A stretch of 64,000 nucleotides of DNA from Methylobacterium sp. WL1. GTDB taxonomy: Bacteria > Pseudomonadota > Alphaproteobacteria > Rhizobiales > Beijerinckiaceae. This document shows, piece by piece, positions 38,458 through 49,218 of the stretch (within the stretch, counting starts at the first letter, position 1; every line of letters starts with the position of its first letter). The notes under the pieces are model-generated. The model saw nothing but the letters and a program-made list of their open reading frames with translations, was not told where the DNA came from and searched no databases. A program made the translations under genes and the position numbers. The stretch lies in contig NZ_CP042823.1 in assembly GCF_008000895.1 (NCBI RefSeq), forward strand, positions 2,694,001 to 2,758,000. Reading direction: 5' to 3'.

Positions 38458-39930
38458 TCAGGCGATGCCGAGCTTGTCCTTCAGCAGGGCGTTAACCGCC
38501 GCCGGGTTCGCCTTGCCGCCGGTGGCCTTCATGGTCTGGCCGACGAACCAGCCAAGCAGGGTCGGCTTTTCCTTGGCCTGGGCGACCTTGTCGGGATTGG
38601 CCGCGATGATCTGGTCGATCGCCGCCTCGATGGCGCCGGTGTCGGTGACCTGCTTCATGCCGCGGCTCTCGACGACGGCGCGCGGGTCGCCGCCCTCGGT
38701 CCAGACGATCTCGAACAGGTCCTTGGCGATCTTGCCGGAGATGACGCCCTCGCCGATCAGGTCGACAATCGCCCCGAGCTGGTCAGCCGAGACCGGCGTG
38801 GCGTCGATCGAGAGCCCCTCCTTGTTGAGGCGGCCGAAAAGCTCGTTGATCACCCAGTTGGCCGCGGCCTTGCCGTCGCGACCCTTGGCGACCGCCTCGT
38901 AATAGTCGGCCGAGGCGCGCTCGGCCACGAGCACGCCGGCATCGTAGGGGGATAGGCCGTAATCCTTGACGAACCGCGCCTTCTTGGCGTCCGGCAACTC
39001 CGGCAGGCCGGACGCCAGCGCGTCGACATAGGCTTGGTCGAACTCGAGCGGCAGCAGGTCGGGATCGGGGAAGTAGCGGTAATCATGCGCTTCTTCCTTG
39101 GAGCGCATCGAGCGGGTCTCACCCTTGCCCGGATCGAACAGGCGGGTCTCCTGGTCGATCTTGCCGCCGTCTTCCAGGATCGCGATCTGGCGCCGGGCCT
39201 CGATCTCGATCGCCTGGCCGATGAAGCGGATCGAGTTGACGTTCTTGATCTCGCAGCGCGTGCCCAGCGGCTCACCCGGGCGGCGTACCGAGACGTTCAC
39301 GTCGGCGCGCAGCGAGCCCTTCTCCATGTCGCCGTCGCAGGTGCCGAGGTAGCGCAGGATCGTGCGCAGCTTGGTCACGTAGGCCTTGGCTTCCTCAGAC
39401 GAGCGCAGGTCCGGCCGGGAGACGATCTCCATCAGCGCCACGCCCGAGCGGTTGAGGTCGACGAAGCTGCGCAGCGGATCCTGATCGTGCAGCGACTTGC
39501 CGGCATCCTGCTCCAGGTGCAGCCGCTCGATGCCGACCGTGATCGACGTGCCGTCGGCCATGTCGACCAGCACCTCGCCCTCGCCGACGATTGGGTCCTT
39601 GTACTGCGAGATCTGGTAGCCCTGCGGGAGATCCGGGTAGAAGTAGTTCTTCCGGTCGAACACCGAGCGCAGGTTGATCTGCGCCTTCAGGCCGAGACCG
39701 GTCCGCACCGCCTGGGCGACGCATTCGGCGTTGATCACCGGCAGCATGCCGGGCATCGCGGCATCCACCAACGAGACGTGGTCGTTCGGCTCGGCCCCGA
39801 ACTCGGTCGAGGCGCCGGAGAACAGCTTCGCCTGGCTGGAGACCTGGGCATGGATCTCCATGCCGACGATCACCTCCCAGTCGTGCAGGCCGCCCTTGAT
39901 CAGTTTCTTGGGGTCGACAGGTGCGTTCAT
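38458..39930 (-). CDS. gatB: Asp-tRNA(Asn)/Glu-tRNA(Gln) amidotransferase subunit B
   Basis: 490-residue GatB, which activates mischarged Asp- or Glu-tRNA for amidation. Motifs: [42 protein letters not shown], [18 protein letters not shown] stretch, and the C-terminal YqeY/tail domain ([16 protein letters not shown]). Start ATG 39930 (MNAPVDPKK); the upstream opening overlaps a palindromic repeat. Separated from gatA by a repeat and a small membrane gene. Confidence 0.95.
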   Translation of the reverse strand: MNAPVDPKKLIKGGLHDWEVIVGMEIHAQVSSQAKLFSGASTEFGAEPNDHVSLVDAAMPGMLPVINAECVAQAVRTGLGLKAQINLRSVFDRKNYFYPDLPQGYQISQYKDPIVGEGEVLVDMADGTSITVGIERLHLEQDAGKSLHDQDPLRSFVDLNRSGVALMEIVSRPDLRSSEEAKAYVTKLRTILRYLGTCDGDMEKGSLRADVNVSVRRPGEPLGTRCEIKNVNSIRFIGQAIEIEARRQIAILEDGGKIDQETRLFDPGKGETRSMRSKEEAHDYRYFPDPDLLPLEFDQAYVDALASGLPELPDAKKARFVKDYGLSPYDAGVLVAERASADYYEAVAKGRDGKAAANWVINELFGRLNKEGLSIDATPVSADQLGAIVDLIGEGVISGKIAKDLFEIVWTEGGDPRAVVESRGMKQVTDTGAIEAAIDQIIAANPDKVAQAKEKPTLLGWFVGQTMKATGGKANPAAVNALLKDKLGIA

Positions 39931-39977
39931 GGTGGTCCGGGCCAGGATGTGATGCGGTCTCCGCACGATCCGATTCA

Positions 39978-40071
39978 CGACCGCATCCTGAGGTGCTGCG
40001 CAGCGGCCTCGTGGGCTCGTTCGCGGCCCCCTTGGTAGGCGCGCGTGCGCGGTCACCTCAGGATGCGGTCG
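39978..40071. repeat. dispersed palindromic intergenic repeat
   Basis: Perfect 18-base inverted arms (39978-39995 and 40054-40071) around a 58-base centre, containing the core CCGCATCCTGAGGTG. A related unit (core CCTCATCxTGAGGT) lies at 52047-52148. Similar short palindromic elements are scattered in Rhizobiales genomes. Upstream of gatB; could form a large stem-loop. Confidence 0.75.
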
Positions 40072-40140
40072 CGGATGGGATCGCGCGGTGTGCCGCTGTC
40101 CTACTCTCGAGAAGCACTTACGGGCCGCTTCGCGGAAGAA

Positions 40141-40440
40141 TCAAGCGCGCCGGGCGATCGTCCGCCGGGCGCCATAGGCGAGCATGGCCCAGAGCAGGGC
40201 GGCGATCGTCCGTACCGGGAAGAAGGTCGGCCCGTCATGGGTGATCGGCGCCGGCCACGGGATCCCGGCCGCGCTCACCGCCCAGGAGAACAGGACCGAG
40301 AATCCGAGCGCCGCGATCGCCGCAATGAAGACCTTGCCGAACTGGCTGGCGGTCCAGCCGAGATAGACCGCCACCACGATCAGCGCCGGATCGAACGCGG
40401 CCCAGATCCAGACCGTCCAGGGATAGAAGGGGACTGTCAT
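40141..40440 (-). CDS. small membrane protein coupled to gatA
   Basis: 99 residues with about three hydrophobic helices ([45 protein letters not shown]) and a basic C-terminus. ATG at 40440 overlaps the gatA stop (ATGA). Not recognised as a named family. Likely an inner-membrane protein expressed with gatCA. Confidence 0.8.
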   Translation of the reverse strand: MTVPFYPWTVWIWAAFDPALIVVAVYLGWTASQFGKVFIAAIAALGFSVLFSWAVSAAGIPWPAPITHDGPTFFPVRTIAALLWAMLAYGARRTIARRA

Positions 40441-41915
40441 GCCCACCAAGGCTCGGGCAGGGTCGTCCGGCCGGCGGCTTGCTCGATCACCTGGGCGACC
40501 GCGAACAGCGTCTCCTCGTCGAAGGGACGGCCGATCAGCTGAAGGCCGAGGGGCAGGCCCTGGCCGTCGATGCCGGCCGGGACGGCGATGCCTGGCAGCC
40601 CCGCCATGTTCACCGTCACGGTGAACACGTCGTTGAGGTACATCTCCACCGGGTCGGCCGACGCCTTCTCGCCGATTCCGAAGGCCGAGGACGGCGTTGC
40701 CGGGGTCAGGATCGCGTCGATCCCGGCCGCGTAAGCCTCCTCGAAGTCGCGCTTGATCAGGGTGCGGATCTTCTGTGCGCGGACGTAATAGGCATCGTAG
40801 TAGCCGGCCGAGAGCACGTAGGTGCCGATCATGATCCGGCGCTTGACCTCGCGGCCGAAGCCGGCGGCGCGGGTGTTCTCGTACATCCCGGCGATGTCCT
40901 TGCCGGGTACGCGCAGGCCGTAGCGGACGCCGTCGTAGCGCGCGAGGTTCGAGGACGCCTCGGCCGGGGCGACGATGTAGTAGGCCGGCAGCGCCGAGGA
41001 AGTGTGCGGCAGGGAAATCTCCCTGATCGTCGCGCCGGCATCCTTTAGCCAGGCTGCGCCGTCGTCCCAGAGCTTCTGGATCTCGGGCGGCATGCCGTCG
41101 ACCCGGTACTCCTTGGGGATGCCGATGGTCAGGCCCTTCACGCCGCGGCTGACCGCGGCCTCGAAGTCTGGCACCGGGAGGTCGACGCAGGTGGTGTCGC
41201 GCGCATCCGGACCGGCCATCGAGCCGAGCAGGATCGCGCAGTCCCGCACCGTGCGCGCGATCGGGCCGGCCTGGTCGAGGGAGGACGCGAAGGCCACCGT
41301 ACCCCAGCGCGAGCAGCGGCCGTAGGTCGGCTTGATCCCGACCGTGCCCGTGAAGGCGGCGGGCTGGCGGATCGAGCCGCCGGTATCGGTAGCGGTGGCG
41401 CCCAGGCACAGCCGCGCCGCCACGGCGGCGGCCGAACCGCCGGAGGACCCGCCCGGCACCAGCTGCGCCTCGGAGCCCTTGCGCCGCCAAGGCGAAACCA
41501 CGTTGCCATAGGCGCTGGTCTCGTTGGATGAGCCCATGGCGAATTCGTCGAGGTTCAGCTTGCCCAGCATCACGGCGCCGTCGCGCCAGAGGTTTGCCGA
41601 AACAGCCGATTCGTAGTGCGGCACGAAGGTTTCGAGGATCTTGGAGCCCGCGGTCGTGGTGACGCCCTCGGTGCAGAACAGGTCCTTGATCCCGAGCGGG
41701 ATGCCTTCGAGCGGGCGCGCCGCACCGGCCGCGAACTTCTGGTCCGCGGCATCCGCCATCGCGAGAGCGCGGTCCGGCGTCTCCAGGATGTAGGCGTTCA
41801 GGGCGCGGGCCTTGGCCATCGCGTCGAGATGGGCCTGGGTCAGCTCGCGGGCCGAGATCCGCTTCGCCTTGAGGGCGTCGCGCGCCTCGGCCAGGGTGAG
41901 TTCGTTCGGATCCAC
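40437..41915 (-). CDS. gatA: Asp-tRNA(Asn)/Glu-tRNA(Gln) amidotransferase subunit A
   Basis: 492-residue amidase subunit releasing ammonia from glutamine. Catalytic Ser-cisSer-Lys: Lys in GIKDLFC, Ser in [14 protein letters not shown], Ser in [10 protein letters not shown]. Family ending [19 protein letters not shown]. The start is uncertain: GTG 41915 with GAGGA upstream gives a typical length; ATG 41948 is the alternative. The ORF opening at 42068 overlaps gatC and is not real. Upstream of the small membrane gene, downstream of gatC. Confidence 0.94.
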   Translation of the reverse strand: MDPNELTLAEARDALKAKRISARELTQAHLDAMAKARALNAYILETPDRALAMADAADQKFAAGAARPLEGIPLGIKDLFCTEGVTTTAGSKILETFVPHYESAVSANLWRDGAVMLGKLNLDEFAMGSSNETSAYGNVVSPWRRKGSEAQLVPGGSSGGSAAAVAARLCLGATATDTGGSIRQPAAFTGTVGIKPTYGRCSRWGTVAFASSLDQAGPIARTVRDCAILLGSMAGPDARDTTCVDLPVPDFEAAVSRGVKGLTIGIPKEYRVDGMPPEIQKLWDDGAAWLKDAGATIREISLPHTSSALPAYYIVAPAEASSNLARYDGVRYGLRVPGKDIAGMYENTRAAGFGREVKRRIMIGTYVLSAGYYDAYYVRAQKIRTLIKRDFEEAYAAGIDAILTPATPSSAFGIGEKASADPVEMYLNDVFTVTVNMAGLPGIAVPAGIDGQGLPLGLQLIGRPFDEETLFAVAQVIEQAAGRTTLPEPWWA

Positions 41916-41988
41916 GCTGTTCCCGTCCTCGCGCGCCACGGCGCGCATGCCCGCCAGAATGTTAGCTTCGCCGAAGGCTGGATGCAGC

Positions 41989-42276
41989 CTACTCGACGAC
42001 CTTCGGAACCAGGAAGTAATTGTCTTCGGTCTCGGGGGCGTTGGCGACCACGTCCGCGGCGCGGCCACCCTCGGTGACCACGTCCTCGCGCTTCTTCATC
42101 GCCATCGGGGTGACCGAGGTCATCGGCTCGACGCCGCTCACGTCGATGGCGCCGAGCTGCTCGACGAAGGCCAGGATGGCGTTCAGCTCACCCTGCAGCG
42201 GACCGACCTCGTCGTCGGTGACCGCGATCCGCGCCAGATGCGCGATGCGCCGAACCGTCTTCTCGTCGACCGACAT
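41989..42276 (-). CDS. gatC: Asp-tRNA(Asn)/Glu-tRNA(Gln) amidotransferase subunit C
   Basis: 95-residue GatC that stabilises GatA-GatB. Typical features: [21 protein letters not shown], a central helix [33 protein letters not shown] and the terminal FLVPKVVE. First gene of the gatC-gatA unit. Confidence 0.95.
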   Translation of the reverse strand: MSVDEKTVRRIAHLARIAVTDDEVGPLQGELNAILAFVEQLGAIDVSGVEPMTSVTPMAMKKREDVVTEGGRAADVVANAPETEDNYFLVPKVVE

Positions 42277-42465
42277 GCCGTCCCGTTCGTCCCTGCCCGG
42301 GAGGCAGCCCCGGCGCCGGCCGCGCTATAGCACTGCGGTTCGACGCGCCGCAACGCGGGCGTTAGAGCCGGCCCGCCCCTCAGGATGGCGGGCGAGAGGC
42401 GCGCCGAACGCCTCTTTCCGGACGGTAGCGGCTGGATTTCGGAAAAGACGATGCGGACCAACGAT

Positions 42466-42508
42466 CTAGCGCATCGTGCCGGTTCCGCTGCCCGGCGCGA
42501 TGCGCTAG
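42466..42508. repeat. palindromic element downstream of a small ORF
   Basis: Inverted 11-base arms (42466-42476 and 42498-42508, CTAGCGCATCG) with an inner foldback (tgccgg/ccggc). GCATCG is shared with the palindrome at 43433-43473. It covers the end of the small ORF on the minus strand. Confidence 0.6.
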
Positions 42509-42699
42509 GTCACCACGTGGTTCGGCGTGACCGACATCTCGATGGTGATGCCGGCCGGGCGCACGGGCCGGAAGACCGATTGCGAGGCGCCGAAGACCAG
42601 GACTTCGAAGGCCAGGACCAACATCCAGCAATGCTTGCGGGTCACGGATCGTTTGCGGCTGGGCTGGGCCGGAGTGCAGGGCTGGCCGATCGTCGTCAT
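42505..42699 (-). CDS. possible small membrane protein
   Basis: 64 codons: a basic N-terminal segment, one hydrophobic helix (CWMLVLAFEVLVFGA), and a short hydrophilic tail whose last codons and stop lie inside a palindromic element. There is a weak ribosome site. TTAAG/TTAAT-rich sequence sits upstream of the start. It reads more like a protein than neighbouring shadow frames, but there is no family match, so this remains a candidate. Confidence 0.35.
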   Translation of the reverse strand: MTTIGQPCTPAQPSRKRSVTRKHCWMLVLAFEVLVFGASQSVFRPVRPAGITIEMSVTPNHVVT

Positions 42700-42816
42700 G
42701 GCGATACCCGGAGTGTGGATTAACGAAGTCTTAACCTACCTATTCGCGAACGGCTCCGGGCGCATCCGGGTCGATCTACGGAGAGCGTTAACGCTGTGGA
42801 CGGTGGAGTGGCTGTG

Positions 42817-43383
42817 ATGTGGGAGTCTGTGTTCACGAGCCTGGCGGCGGGGTTCACGGCGCAGGGGGCCGACCTCGACCGTACCGCGGCGGAGCTGGGC
42901 TTCCCCCTGCCCGCCTCCTACCGCAGCTTCTGCGAGACCTGCGGCATCGGCCTGGCGGGCGGGCAGTTCCGGATCGCCGTTCCGTCGCCGTACGAGGCCA
43001 GCGATCTGGCCACCCAGGCCGGGGTGATCGCCATCAGCGTCGGCAACGCCGTGGCGATGCTGGAGGATGGCGGGGAACCGCACCGCTTCGATGTCGAGGA
43101 CGGCGACCCGGCGGTGATCGAGCGCGCGTGCTTCTTCGGCGCCGGCGAGGACGGCAGCATCCTGTTCTGGGACGTCTCCGGCACCGGAGAGGAATACGAC
43201 ATCTGGCTGCTCGCGCCCGACCTCGAGACGGTGCGGTTTGGCGGCGAGAGCCTGGCCGACTTCTTCACCCGGGTGACCGGACCCTCCGCCGCCCTGGTCC
43301 TGGGCCCCGGGGCGGCGCCGCTCCCCGCCGGGTTCGAGGGGATCTCGGAGGCCACGCTGGCGCGGGGCGCCGGGGTCGCTTAG
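42817..43383 (+). CDS. SMI1/KNR4 (SUKH) family protein
   Basis: 188 residues resembling the SUKH superfamily: N-terminal [47 protein letters not shown], and [14 protein letters not shown] proteins are often immunity proteins against polymorphic toxins; here no toxin gene is adjacent, so it is an orphan or has another role. ATG 42817 is supported by GGAG 8 bases upstream; the GTG at 42796 is less likely. A short foldback follows the stop. Confidence 0.8.
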   Translation: MWESVFTSLAAGFTAQGADLDRTAAELGFPLPASYRSFCETCGIGLAGGQFRIAVPSPYEASDLATQAGVIAISVGNAVAMLEDGGEPHRFDVEDGDPAVIERACFFGAGEDGSILFWDVSGTGEEYDIWLLAPDLETVRFGGESLADFFTRVTGPSAALVLGPGAAPLPAGFEGISEATLARGAGVA

Positions 43384-43473
43384 AGCATCGCCCAGGGTCG
43401 GAATCCTGAATGATGCTCTCAGTTTTTATGCGGCATCGTCCCGAAAACTGGCGACCACCGTTCGGGACGATGC
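43382..43473. repeat. pair of palindromes between SUKH gene and ruvX
   Basis: First palindrome: 8-base arms 43382-43389 and 43412-43419 (AGAGCATC), followed by a T-run (CAGTTTTTA), so it may also terminate the SUKH transcript. Second: perfect 13-base arms 43433-43445 and 43461-43473 (GCATCGTCCCGAA) with a 15-base loop. The TCCCGAA/TTCGGGA core recurs at 50409-50429. Confidence 0.7.
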
Positions 43474-43486
43474 ATCAGGCGGAGCT

Positions 43487-43981
43487 ATGAACTTCGACGA
43501 GATCCGCACCTTCGCGGCCGCATCGCGCGGTGGCGCGCGCCTGATCGGGGTCGATCTCGGGACCAAGACGATCGGGCTCGCCCTGTCGGATCTCGGCCGC
43601 CAGATCGCGAGCCCGCTCGAGACGATCCGCCGGGTGAAGTTCACCCCGGACGCGCAGCGCCTGGCCGCCTTGTGCCGGCAGCACGCGGTCGGCGGCCTGG
43701 TGATGGGGCTGCCCCTGAACATGGACGGCAGCGAGGGGCCGCGGGTGCAATCGACCCGCGCGTTCATCCGCAACCTCAGGCCGATCATCGACATCCCGCA
43801 CGTCTTCTTCGACGAACGCCTGTCCACGGCCGTGGTGACCCGGGCGTTGATCGAGGCGGATGCCTCCCGGGCCCGGCGCGGCCAGCTCGTGGACAAGCTC
43901 GCCGCCGCCTACATCCTGCAGGGCTGCCTCGACGTGATGCGCAACCTCGCGGATTCCGACGCAGACGCACTCAACGACTGA
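43487..43981 (+). CDS. ruvX: RuvX/YqgF Holliday junction resolvase-like protein
   Basis: 164-residue RNase H-fold protein. Motifs: [15 protein letters not shown] with the first acidic residue, [33 protein letters not shown], and [14 protein letters not shown] with the last Asp. Family members process Holliday junctions or mature 16S rRNA (YqgF). Convergent with dprA, overlapping by 11 bases. Confidence 0.93.
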   Translation: MNFDEIRTFAAASRGGARLIGVDLGTKTIGLALSDLGRQIASPLETIRRVKFTPDAQRLAALCRQHAVGGLVMGLPLNMDGSEGPRVQSTRAFIRNLRPIIDIPHVFFDERLSTAVVTRALIEADASRARRGQLVDKLAAAYILQGCLDVMRNLADSDADALND

Positions 43982-45173
43982 GGAGCGAGACCGCACCGCT
44001 GCCGTGCCGCTCGATCCGGCCGTCGAGCTCCAGCTCCAGCAGCACCGTCTGCACCACCCGGGCGCCGACCCCGGCGCTGCGCGCGAGCTCGTCGGTCCCA
44101 ATCGGGCACGGCCCCAGCAGGGCGATGATTCTCTGGCGGTCGTCTGTAGGCTCCTCCGGTTCGACCGCCGGCGCGTCGGGACCGGCGGCCATCCTGGTGC
44201 TGTCGTTGAGCAGGTCCGCCCGCCGATCCAGATCGATCTCGTCCCAGAAATCCGGTTGCTCGGCGAAGTCCGGCCGGTCCCGTGCGGGGGCTGCATCGGG
44301 ATCTGGGCCGCGATCGATGATCGGGCCGATCACGGCGAGGACGTGGTCGATGTCGGCCACCAGGGTCGCGCCCTGGCGAATCAGATCGTTGGTGCCCTCT
44401 GCCCGCAGGTCGAGCGGGGAGCCCGGGACGGCGAACACTTCGCGGTTCTGCTCCAGGGCGTAGCGCGCCGTGATCAGCGAGCCGGAGCGGCGCGCCGCCT
44501 CCACCACGATCGTGCCGTAGGCCAAGCCCGAGATGATGCGGTTGCGCCGTGGGAAGTCGCGGCCGCGCGCGTCCCAGCCGATCGGCATCTCGGCCAGCAC
44601 CGCACCGCCCTCCCCCAGGATCGCGTCGACCAGGGCCGCGTGGCTGGCGGGGTAGATCCGGTCCTGCCCGCCGGCCATCACTGCGACGGTGCCGGTGTGC
44701 AGGCTGGCCTTGTGGGCGCGGGCGTCGATCCCCCGGGCGAGCCCCGAGACCACTGCGAGACCGGATTCGCCGAGGCCCCGGGCCAGCCGCTCCGTGAAGG
44801 CGAGCCCCGCGGTCGAGGCATTGCGCGACCCCACGATGGCGATGGCGGGCCGCGCCAGGATCCTGGGGTCGCCACGCAGCGCGATGAGCGGCGGGGCCGC
44901 GTCGGTAACCTGAAGCAGGCGCGGAAAGTCCGGTTCACCGGTGGCGAGCAGCCGACCCCCGAGGCGTGCCAGCGCGGCGACCTCGTCCTCGGCCTGCATC
45001 CGGCTCGGCGGCTCGATGCGTTTCCCCTGCCGCCCGGTCAGCGAAGGCAGGGCTTCGAGGGCTGCGGCGGCGCCGCCGAACCGGTTGATCAGCGAGCGGA
45101 AGCTGCGGGGGCCTACGCCCTCGGTCCGGATCAGCCGCAGCCAGTCGAGGCGCTGGGCGTCGCTGAGCTGCAT
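43971..45173 (-). CDS. dprA: DNA-processing protein DprA
   Basis: 400-residue protein loading RecA on incoming single-stranded DNA during transformation. SAM-like N-terminus ([17 protein letters not shown]), Rossmann DprA core ([68 protein letters not shown]), then an acidic linker and a C-terminal winged-helix domain. Gene order dprA-plsY is the usual one. No other competence genes are visible in the window. Confidence 0.95.
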   Translation of the reverse strand: MQLSDAQRLDWLRLIRTEGVGPRSFRSLINRFGGAAAALEALPSLTGRQGKRIEPPSRMQAEDEVAALARLGGRLLATGEPDFPRLLQVTDAAPPLIALRGDPRILARPAIAIVGSRNASTAGLAFTERLARGLGESGLAVVSGLARGIDARAHKASLHTGTVAVMAGGQDRIYPASHAALVDAILGEGGAVLAEMPIGWDARGRDFPRRNRIISGLAYGTIVVEAARRSGSLITARYALEQNREVFAVPGSPLDLRAEGTNDLIRQGATLVADIDHVLAVIGPIIDRGPDPDAAPARDRPDFAEQPDFWDEIDLDRRADLLNDSTRMAAGPDAPAVEPEEPTDDRQRIIALLGPCPIGTDELARSAGVGARVVQTVLLELELDGRIERHGSGAVSLLSR

Positions 45174-45213
45174 GGCGCCCCCTCCTCGGGATCACGCCGT
45201 CGCCCGTGACGGC

Positions 45214-45819
45214 TCAGCCCTTCTGGCCGATACGCCCCTCTGAGCCGGCCGCGAGTCGGCGGATGTTGGGTGCGTGCTTCCACCATAGCAGCAGGCCGAG
45301 CAGCAGGAACAGCACAGCTTGCGTCGGCGCGCCGAGCGCCCACAGCACGAGCGGCGTTGCCGCGGAGGCAGCCAGGGCCGCCAGCGACGAGTATTTCAGC
45401 GCGAAGGCCAGGCCGAGCCAGATCGCCGCGAAGGCCGCCAGAGCCGGCGGGCTGAAGGCCAGCAGCACGCCGATGAAGGTCGCCACCCCCTTGCCGCCCT
45501 TGAAGCCGAGCCAGACCGGAAAGAGATGGCCCAGGAAGGCTCCGAGCCCGGCGGCGAGCGCCGGTCCCTCGCCGAACTGCCGGGCGATCAGCACCGCGGC
45601 GGTTCCTTTCAGGGCATCGCCCAGCAGGGTCGCGGCGGCGAGACCCTTCCGGCCGGTGCGAAGCACGTTGGTCGCGCCGATATTGCCTGAACCGATCGCC
45701 CGGACGTCGCCGAGGCCGGCGAAGCGCGTCAGGATCAGCCCGAACGGGATCGCCCCCAGGGCATAACCCAGGGCCAGGCCGCCGAGGACGGCCGGCGTCG
45801 CGAGGTCCGGGAAAATCAT
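45214..45819 (-). CDS. plsY: acyl-phosphate glycerol-3-phosphate acyltransferase
   Basis: 201-residue membrane enzyme making lysophosphatidic acid from acyl-phosphate and glycerol-3-phosphate. Five or so helices with the family signatures: [44 protein letters not shown], and a later helix run. Start ATG overlaps the end of the dihydroorotase-like gene, giving coupling. Confidence 0.95.
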   Translation of the reverse strand: MIFPDLATPAVLGGLALGYALGAIPFGLILTRFAGLGDVRAIGSGNIGATNVLRTGRKGLAAATLLGDALKGTAAVLIARQFGEGPALAAGLGAFLGHLFPVWLGFKGGKGVATFIGVLLAFSPPALAAFAAIWLGLAFALKYSSLAALAASAATPLVLWALGAPTQAVLFLLLGLLLWWKHAPNIRRLAAGSEGRIGQKG

Positions 45820-47120
45820 GCCGCCGCCGCCAGATCGTCGAGGGCGTGTACCGTCCGGCCTCCGACCAGCGTCAGCACCGCGGCGCCCTGGAGGCGCGCC
45901 TCATCGAACGGCGAGTTCTTCGAGCGCGACTTGAGCCGCCGCTTGTCGAGCACGTAGGGCAGATCGGGGTCGATCAGCACGAGGTCGGCGGGCGCACCGA
46001 CCGCCAGCCGGCCGGCCTCGCGGCCGAGGATCCGGGCCGGGTTGACGGTGAGCGCCGCCACGAGCTTGGCGAGCGCGAGGTCGCCGGTATGGACCAGCCG
46101 CAGGGACGCGCCGAGCAGGGTCTCGATCCCGAGCGCCCCGTCGGCCGCCTCCGCGAAGGGCAGGCGCTTGGTCTCCACATCCTGCGGGTTGTGATCGGAG
46201 ACGACGACGTCGATCACGCCCTCGTTCAGGGCCTGCACCATGGCGTGCCGGTCGGCCTCGTCGCGGAGCGGCGGCGAGAGCCGGCAGAAGGTGCGGTAAT
46301 GGCCGATGTCGTTCTCGTTCAGAACGAGGTTGTTGACCGAGACCCCGCAGGTCACCGGCAGCCCGTCCTGCTTGGCCCGGCGCACGATCTCCACCGAATC
46401 GGCGGTCGAGATCATGGCCGCGTGGTAGCGGGCGCCGGTCAGCCGGACGAGACGGATGTCGCGCTCCAGCATCACCGTTTCAGCCTCCCGGGGGATGCCC
46501 ATCAGCCCAAGGCGCGAGGCGAGTTCGCCCTCGTTCATGACGCCCTCGGCGACCAGGTCGGCATCCTCGACATGCTGCATGAGGAGGGCATCGAAATCCC
46601 GGGCGTAGGTCAGCGCACGACGCATCACCTGGGCGTTGCCGACCGCATGCAGGCCATCGGTGAATGCCACCGCGCCCGCTTCCTGGAGCAGGCCGAACTC
46701 GGTCATCTCCTTGCCGGCCAGGCCCTTGGTGATCGCGGCCGCGGGCAGGACGTTGACGCACGCGGTGTCACGGGCGCGGCGGAGCACGAAGTCCACGATC
46801 GCCGGGCCATCGATCACCGGGTTGGTGTCGGGCATGCAGACCAGGGTGGTGACGCCGCCCGCCGCCGCGGCGGCGCTGGCCGAAGCCAGGGTCTCGCGGT
46901 GTTCGGCCCCGGGCTCGCCCACGAAGGCACGCATGTCGATCAGGCCCGGGGTGAGAACACGCCCACGGCAATCGATCCGCGTGGCCTCCGCCGGAACTCC
47001 GGGGGCGGCCCCCTCGGCGATGTCGGCGATCCGGCCGTCGCGCACCAGAACGGCCCCCCGCGTCTCGTGGCCCGTCGCCGGGTCGAGGAGGGTCGCGTTG
47101 GCCAGAAGAATGCTGCTCAC
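45816..47120 (-). CDS. pyrC: dihydroorotase-like protein lacking HxH metal motif
   Basis: 434-residue amidohydrolase of the dihydroorotase type ([67 protein letters not shown]). The normal metal-binding HxH after GLxD is replaced by RAF (Arg-x-Phe), so at least one metal site is lost; this is the pattern of the non-catalytic PyrX subunits that partner PyrB, although pyrB is not adjacent here. Start GTG 47120 overlaps the hisF stop. Assignment as PyrX-type is inference; another amidohydrolase with changed chemistry remains possible. Confidence 0.8.
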   Translation of the reverse strand: MSSILLANATLLDPATGHETRGAVLVRDGRIADIAEGAAPGVPAEATRIDCRGRVLTPGLIDMRAFVGEPGAEHRETLASASAAAAAGGVTTLVCMPDTNPVIDGPAIVDFVLRRARDTACVNVLPAAAITKGLAGKEMTEFGLLQEAGAVAFTDGLHAVGNAQVMRRALTYARDFDALLMQHVEDADLVAEGVMNEGELASRLGLMGIPREAETVMLERDIRLVRLTGARYHAAMISTADSVEIVRRAKQDGLPVTCGVSVNNLVLNENDIGHYRTFCRLSPPLRDEADRHAMVQALNEGVIDVVVSDHNPQDVETKRLPFAEAADGALGIETLLGASLRLVHTGDLALAKLVAALTVNPARILGREAGRLAVGAPADLVLIDPDLPYVLDKRRLKSRSKNSPFDEARLQGAAVLTLVGGRTVHALDDLAAAA

Positions 47121-47920
47121 AGGGGCGCTCTCGCTGAGGATGCCGGGCCGTCGAGACGCATGGCGAGGCCGGCCGCCGCCATATGGGCCTTGGCCTCGGC
47201 CACGCTGGCCTGCCCGAAATGGAAGATCGAGGCGGCCAGCACGGCGCTGGCGCCGCCCTGGGCCACGCCGGCCACGAGGTCGTCCAGACCGCCGACCCCG
47301 CCCGAGGCGATCACCGGGACGGTCACGGCGTCGCTGATCGCCCGCGTCAGCGCGAGGTCGTAGCCGGAGCGCGTGCCGTCCTTGTCCATCGAGGTGACCA
47401 GCAGCTCGCCTGCGCCCTTCCCGGCGACGAGGCGGGCGAACGCCACCGCGTCGATGCCGGTCGGATCGCGGCCGCCATGGGTGAAGATCTCCCAGCGGGC
47501 GGCTTCGCCGGCGCCGGAGACCCGCTTGGCGTCGATCGCCACCACGATGCACTGCGCGCCGAATTTCTCAGCCGCGCGGGCGACGAGGTTCGGGTCCTTC
47601 ACGGCGGCGGTGTTGATCGCGACCTTGTCGGCACCGGCCAGGAGCAGCCCGCGCACGTCTTCGACCGCGCGGACGCCGCCGCCGACCGTGAGGGGCATGA
47701 AGCAGGCCTCGGCGGTCCGGCTGACGATGTCGAGCAGCGTCCCGCGGGCCTCGCGGCTGGCGGTGATGTCGAGGAAGCACAGCTCGTCGGCACCGGCCGC
47801 GTCGTAGACCTTGGCCGCCTCCACCGGGTCGCCGGCGTCGCGCAGGCCCTCGAAGCGGACGCCCTTCACGACGCGCCCGTCCTTCACGTCGAGGCAGGGG
47901 ATGATGCGGGTCTTGAGCAC
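47117..47920 (-). CDS. hisF: imidazole glycerol phosphate synthase subunit HisF
   Basis: 267-residue TIM-barrel cyclase using ammonia from HisH to make IGP and AICAR. Signatures: [16 protein letters not shown] with the catalytic Asp, [39 protein letters not shown] and [11 protein letters not shown]. Start ATG 47920. Coupled to the dihydroorotase-like gene by a 4-base overlap. Separated from hisA by a DUF29 gene. Confidence 0.96.
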   Translation of the reverse strand: MLKTRIIPCLDVKDGRVVKGVRFEGLRDAGDPVEAAKVYDAAGADELCFLDITASREARGTLLDIVSRTAEACFMPLTVGGGVRAVEDVRGLLLAGADKVAINTAAVKDPNLVARAAEKFGAQCIVVAIDAKRVSGAGEAARWEIFTHGGRDPTGIDAVAFARLVAGKGAGELLVTSMDKDGTRSGYDLALTRAISDAVTVPVIASGGVGGLDDLVAGVAQGGASAVLAASIFHFGQASVAEAKAHMAAAGLAMRLDGPASSARAPL

Positions 47921-47938
47921 GAGCCCTCGGCGGTCCGA

Positions 47939-48397
47939 TCAGGTTTCGGGATCGATCGCGAACGGCCGATCCATGATGTCCTGATACGTGTAGGGGCAGG
48001 CTTGTGGGAAGTGCCTCAAGGCGAGACCTGTCGTGTCCGCGGCTTCAAGGCGGGGGCATCGATAAGCCCGCCCGACAGCATCGCCCAGCCGGTTCTTGAG
48101 ACTTGGGATGTCACGAAGTTCGTCGGAGACGTGGTTCCGGTGCCTTGCGATATCGATTGCATCGCGTCGGCTATGCGCGCTTGAGCCGTCGTCGACCGTG
48201 AGCACGGTCGCGAGTACCCCCCGCAAGGCGCCCATCAAGCCGGCGAATTGAATCCGGCCTAAGCACTCTATCTCCTGAGCGAGAGTCTCCCCGTCGAGCC
48301 CCGTTACGGCGCCTGCACGCAGGAGAGCGCGCCGATCCTGCGTCCAGGCGTAGAAGTCGTCTTGGTAGGCCGTTCCGACTGGTGCGCGGTGGGCCAT
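47939..48397 (-). CDS. DUF29 family protein inserted among his genes
   Basis: About 152 residues of the DUF29 type, typical YQDDFYAWTQDRRALLRAG N-terminus, followed by LAQEIECLGR and a helical middle. ATG 48397 (MAHRAP) is preferred to the longer Arg-rich opening at 48475, which runs into hisA. DUF29 function is unknown. Its place between hisA and hisF interrupts an operon order normally conserved in Rhizobiales, and its slightly lower GC look would fit later insertion. Confidence 0.82.
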   Translation of the reverse strand: MAHRAPVGTAYQDDFYAWTQDRRALLRAGAVTGLDGETLAQEIECLGRIQFAGLMGALRGVLATVLTVDDGSSAHSRRDAIDIARHRNHVSDELRDIPSLKNRLGDAVGRAYRCPRLEAADTTGLALRHFPQACPYTYQDIMDRPFAIDPET

Positions 48398-48437
48398 GAC
48401 AACTTCTTGGGTCGATGGGCGTCGATCGTCAAACCTA

Positions 48438-49181
48438 TCACGCCGCCGGGCCGCGTGCCTGCGCGATCGCCGCAAGGGCGGCCTGCGGGTCGATGCGGCC
48501 GTCGTAGAGGGCCCGGCCGGTGATGGCGCCGGCGATAAGGGCGCAATCGGGCTGGAGCAGGCGGTGCACGTCGTCGATCGAGGCGAGGCCGCCGGAGGCG
48601 ATCACCGGGATCCGCACGGCCTGTGCCAGCGCCAGGGTCATCTCGACGTTGAGGCCCTTGAGGATCCCGTCGCGGGCGATGTCGGTGTAGATGATCGCCG
48701 CGACGCCGGCATCCTCGAACCGGCGGCCGAGCTCCTCGGCGGTCATGCTGGAGGTCTGCGCCCAGCCCTCGACCGCCACCCGGCCGTCCTTGGCGTCGAT
48801 GCCCACCGCGATCTTGCCGGGATGCAGGCGCGCCGCCTCCCGGACGAATGCGGGATCGCGCACGGCGGCGGTGCCGATGATCACCCGGGCTACGCCCTTC
48901 GCAAGCCAGCCCTCGAGCGTCTTCATCTCGCGGATCCCGCCGCCGAGCTGCACCGGGATGCCGACCCGGGCCAGGATCGCATCGACCGCGGCGGCGTTGC
49001 GCGGCGCGCCCGCGAAGGCGCCGTCGAGATCGACCACGTGCAGCCAGGGAAAGCCCTGGTCCTCGAAGGTCGCGGCCTGCGCGGCCGGATCGTCACCGAA
49101 GATCTTGGCCTGCGCCATATCCCCCTGGATGAGGCGGACGCAGCGCCCTTCCTTCAGGTCGATCGCCGGGTACAGGATCAC
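48438..49181 (-). CDS. hisA: phosphoribosylformimino-AICAR isomerase HisA
   Basis: 247-residue TIM-barrel isomerase of histidine synthesis. Motifs: [61 protein letters not shown] and [11 protein letters not shown]. Normal length and start. Between DUF29 and hisH. Confidence 0.96.
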   Translation of the reverse strand: MILYPAIDLKEGRCVRLIQGDMAQAKIFGDDPAAQAATFEDQGFPWLHVVDLDGAFAGAPRNAAAVDAILARVGIPVQLGGGIREMKTLEGWLAKGVARVIIGTAAVRDPAFVREAARLHPGKIAVGIDAKDGRVAVEGWAQTSSMTAEELGRRFEDAGVAAIIYTDIARDGILKGLNVEMTLALAQAVRIPVIASGGLASIDDVHRLLQPDCALIAGAITGRALYDGRIDPQAALAAIAQARGPAA

Positions 49182-49218
49182 GGGTGGTCGTTTCCTTCTG
49201 GCCGAAGCCGGAGCCCGC

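Larger units (their letters stand above)
42277..42816. other. intergenic region between gatC and the SUKH gene
   Basis: About 540 bases. Apart from the candidate small membrane ORF and the palindromic element at 42466-42508, nothing was recognised. The stretch just before the SUKH gene (42715-42745) is AT-rich, fitting a promoter area. Confidence 0.5.
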
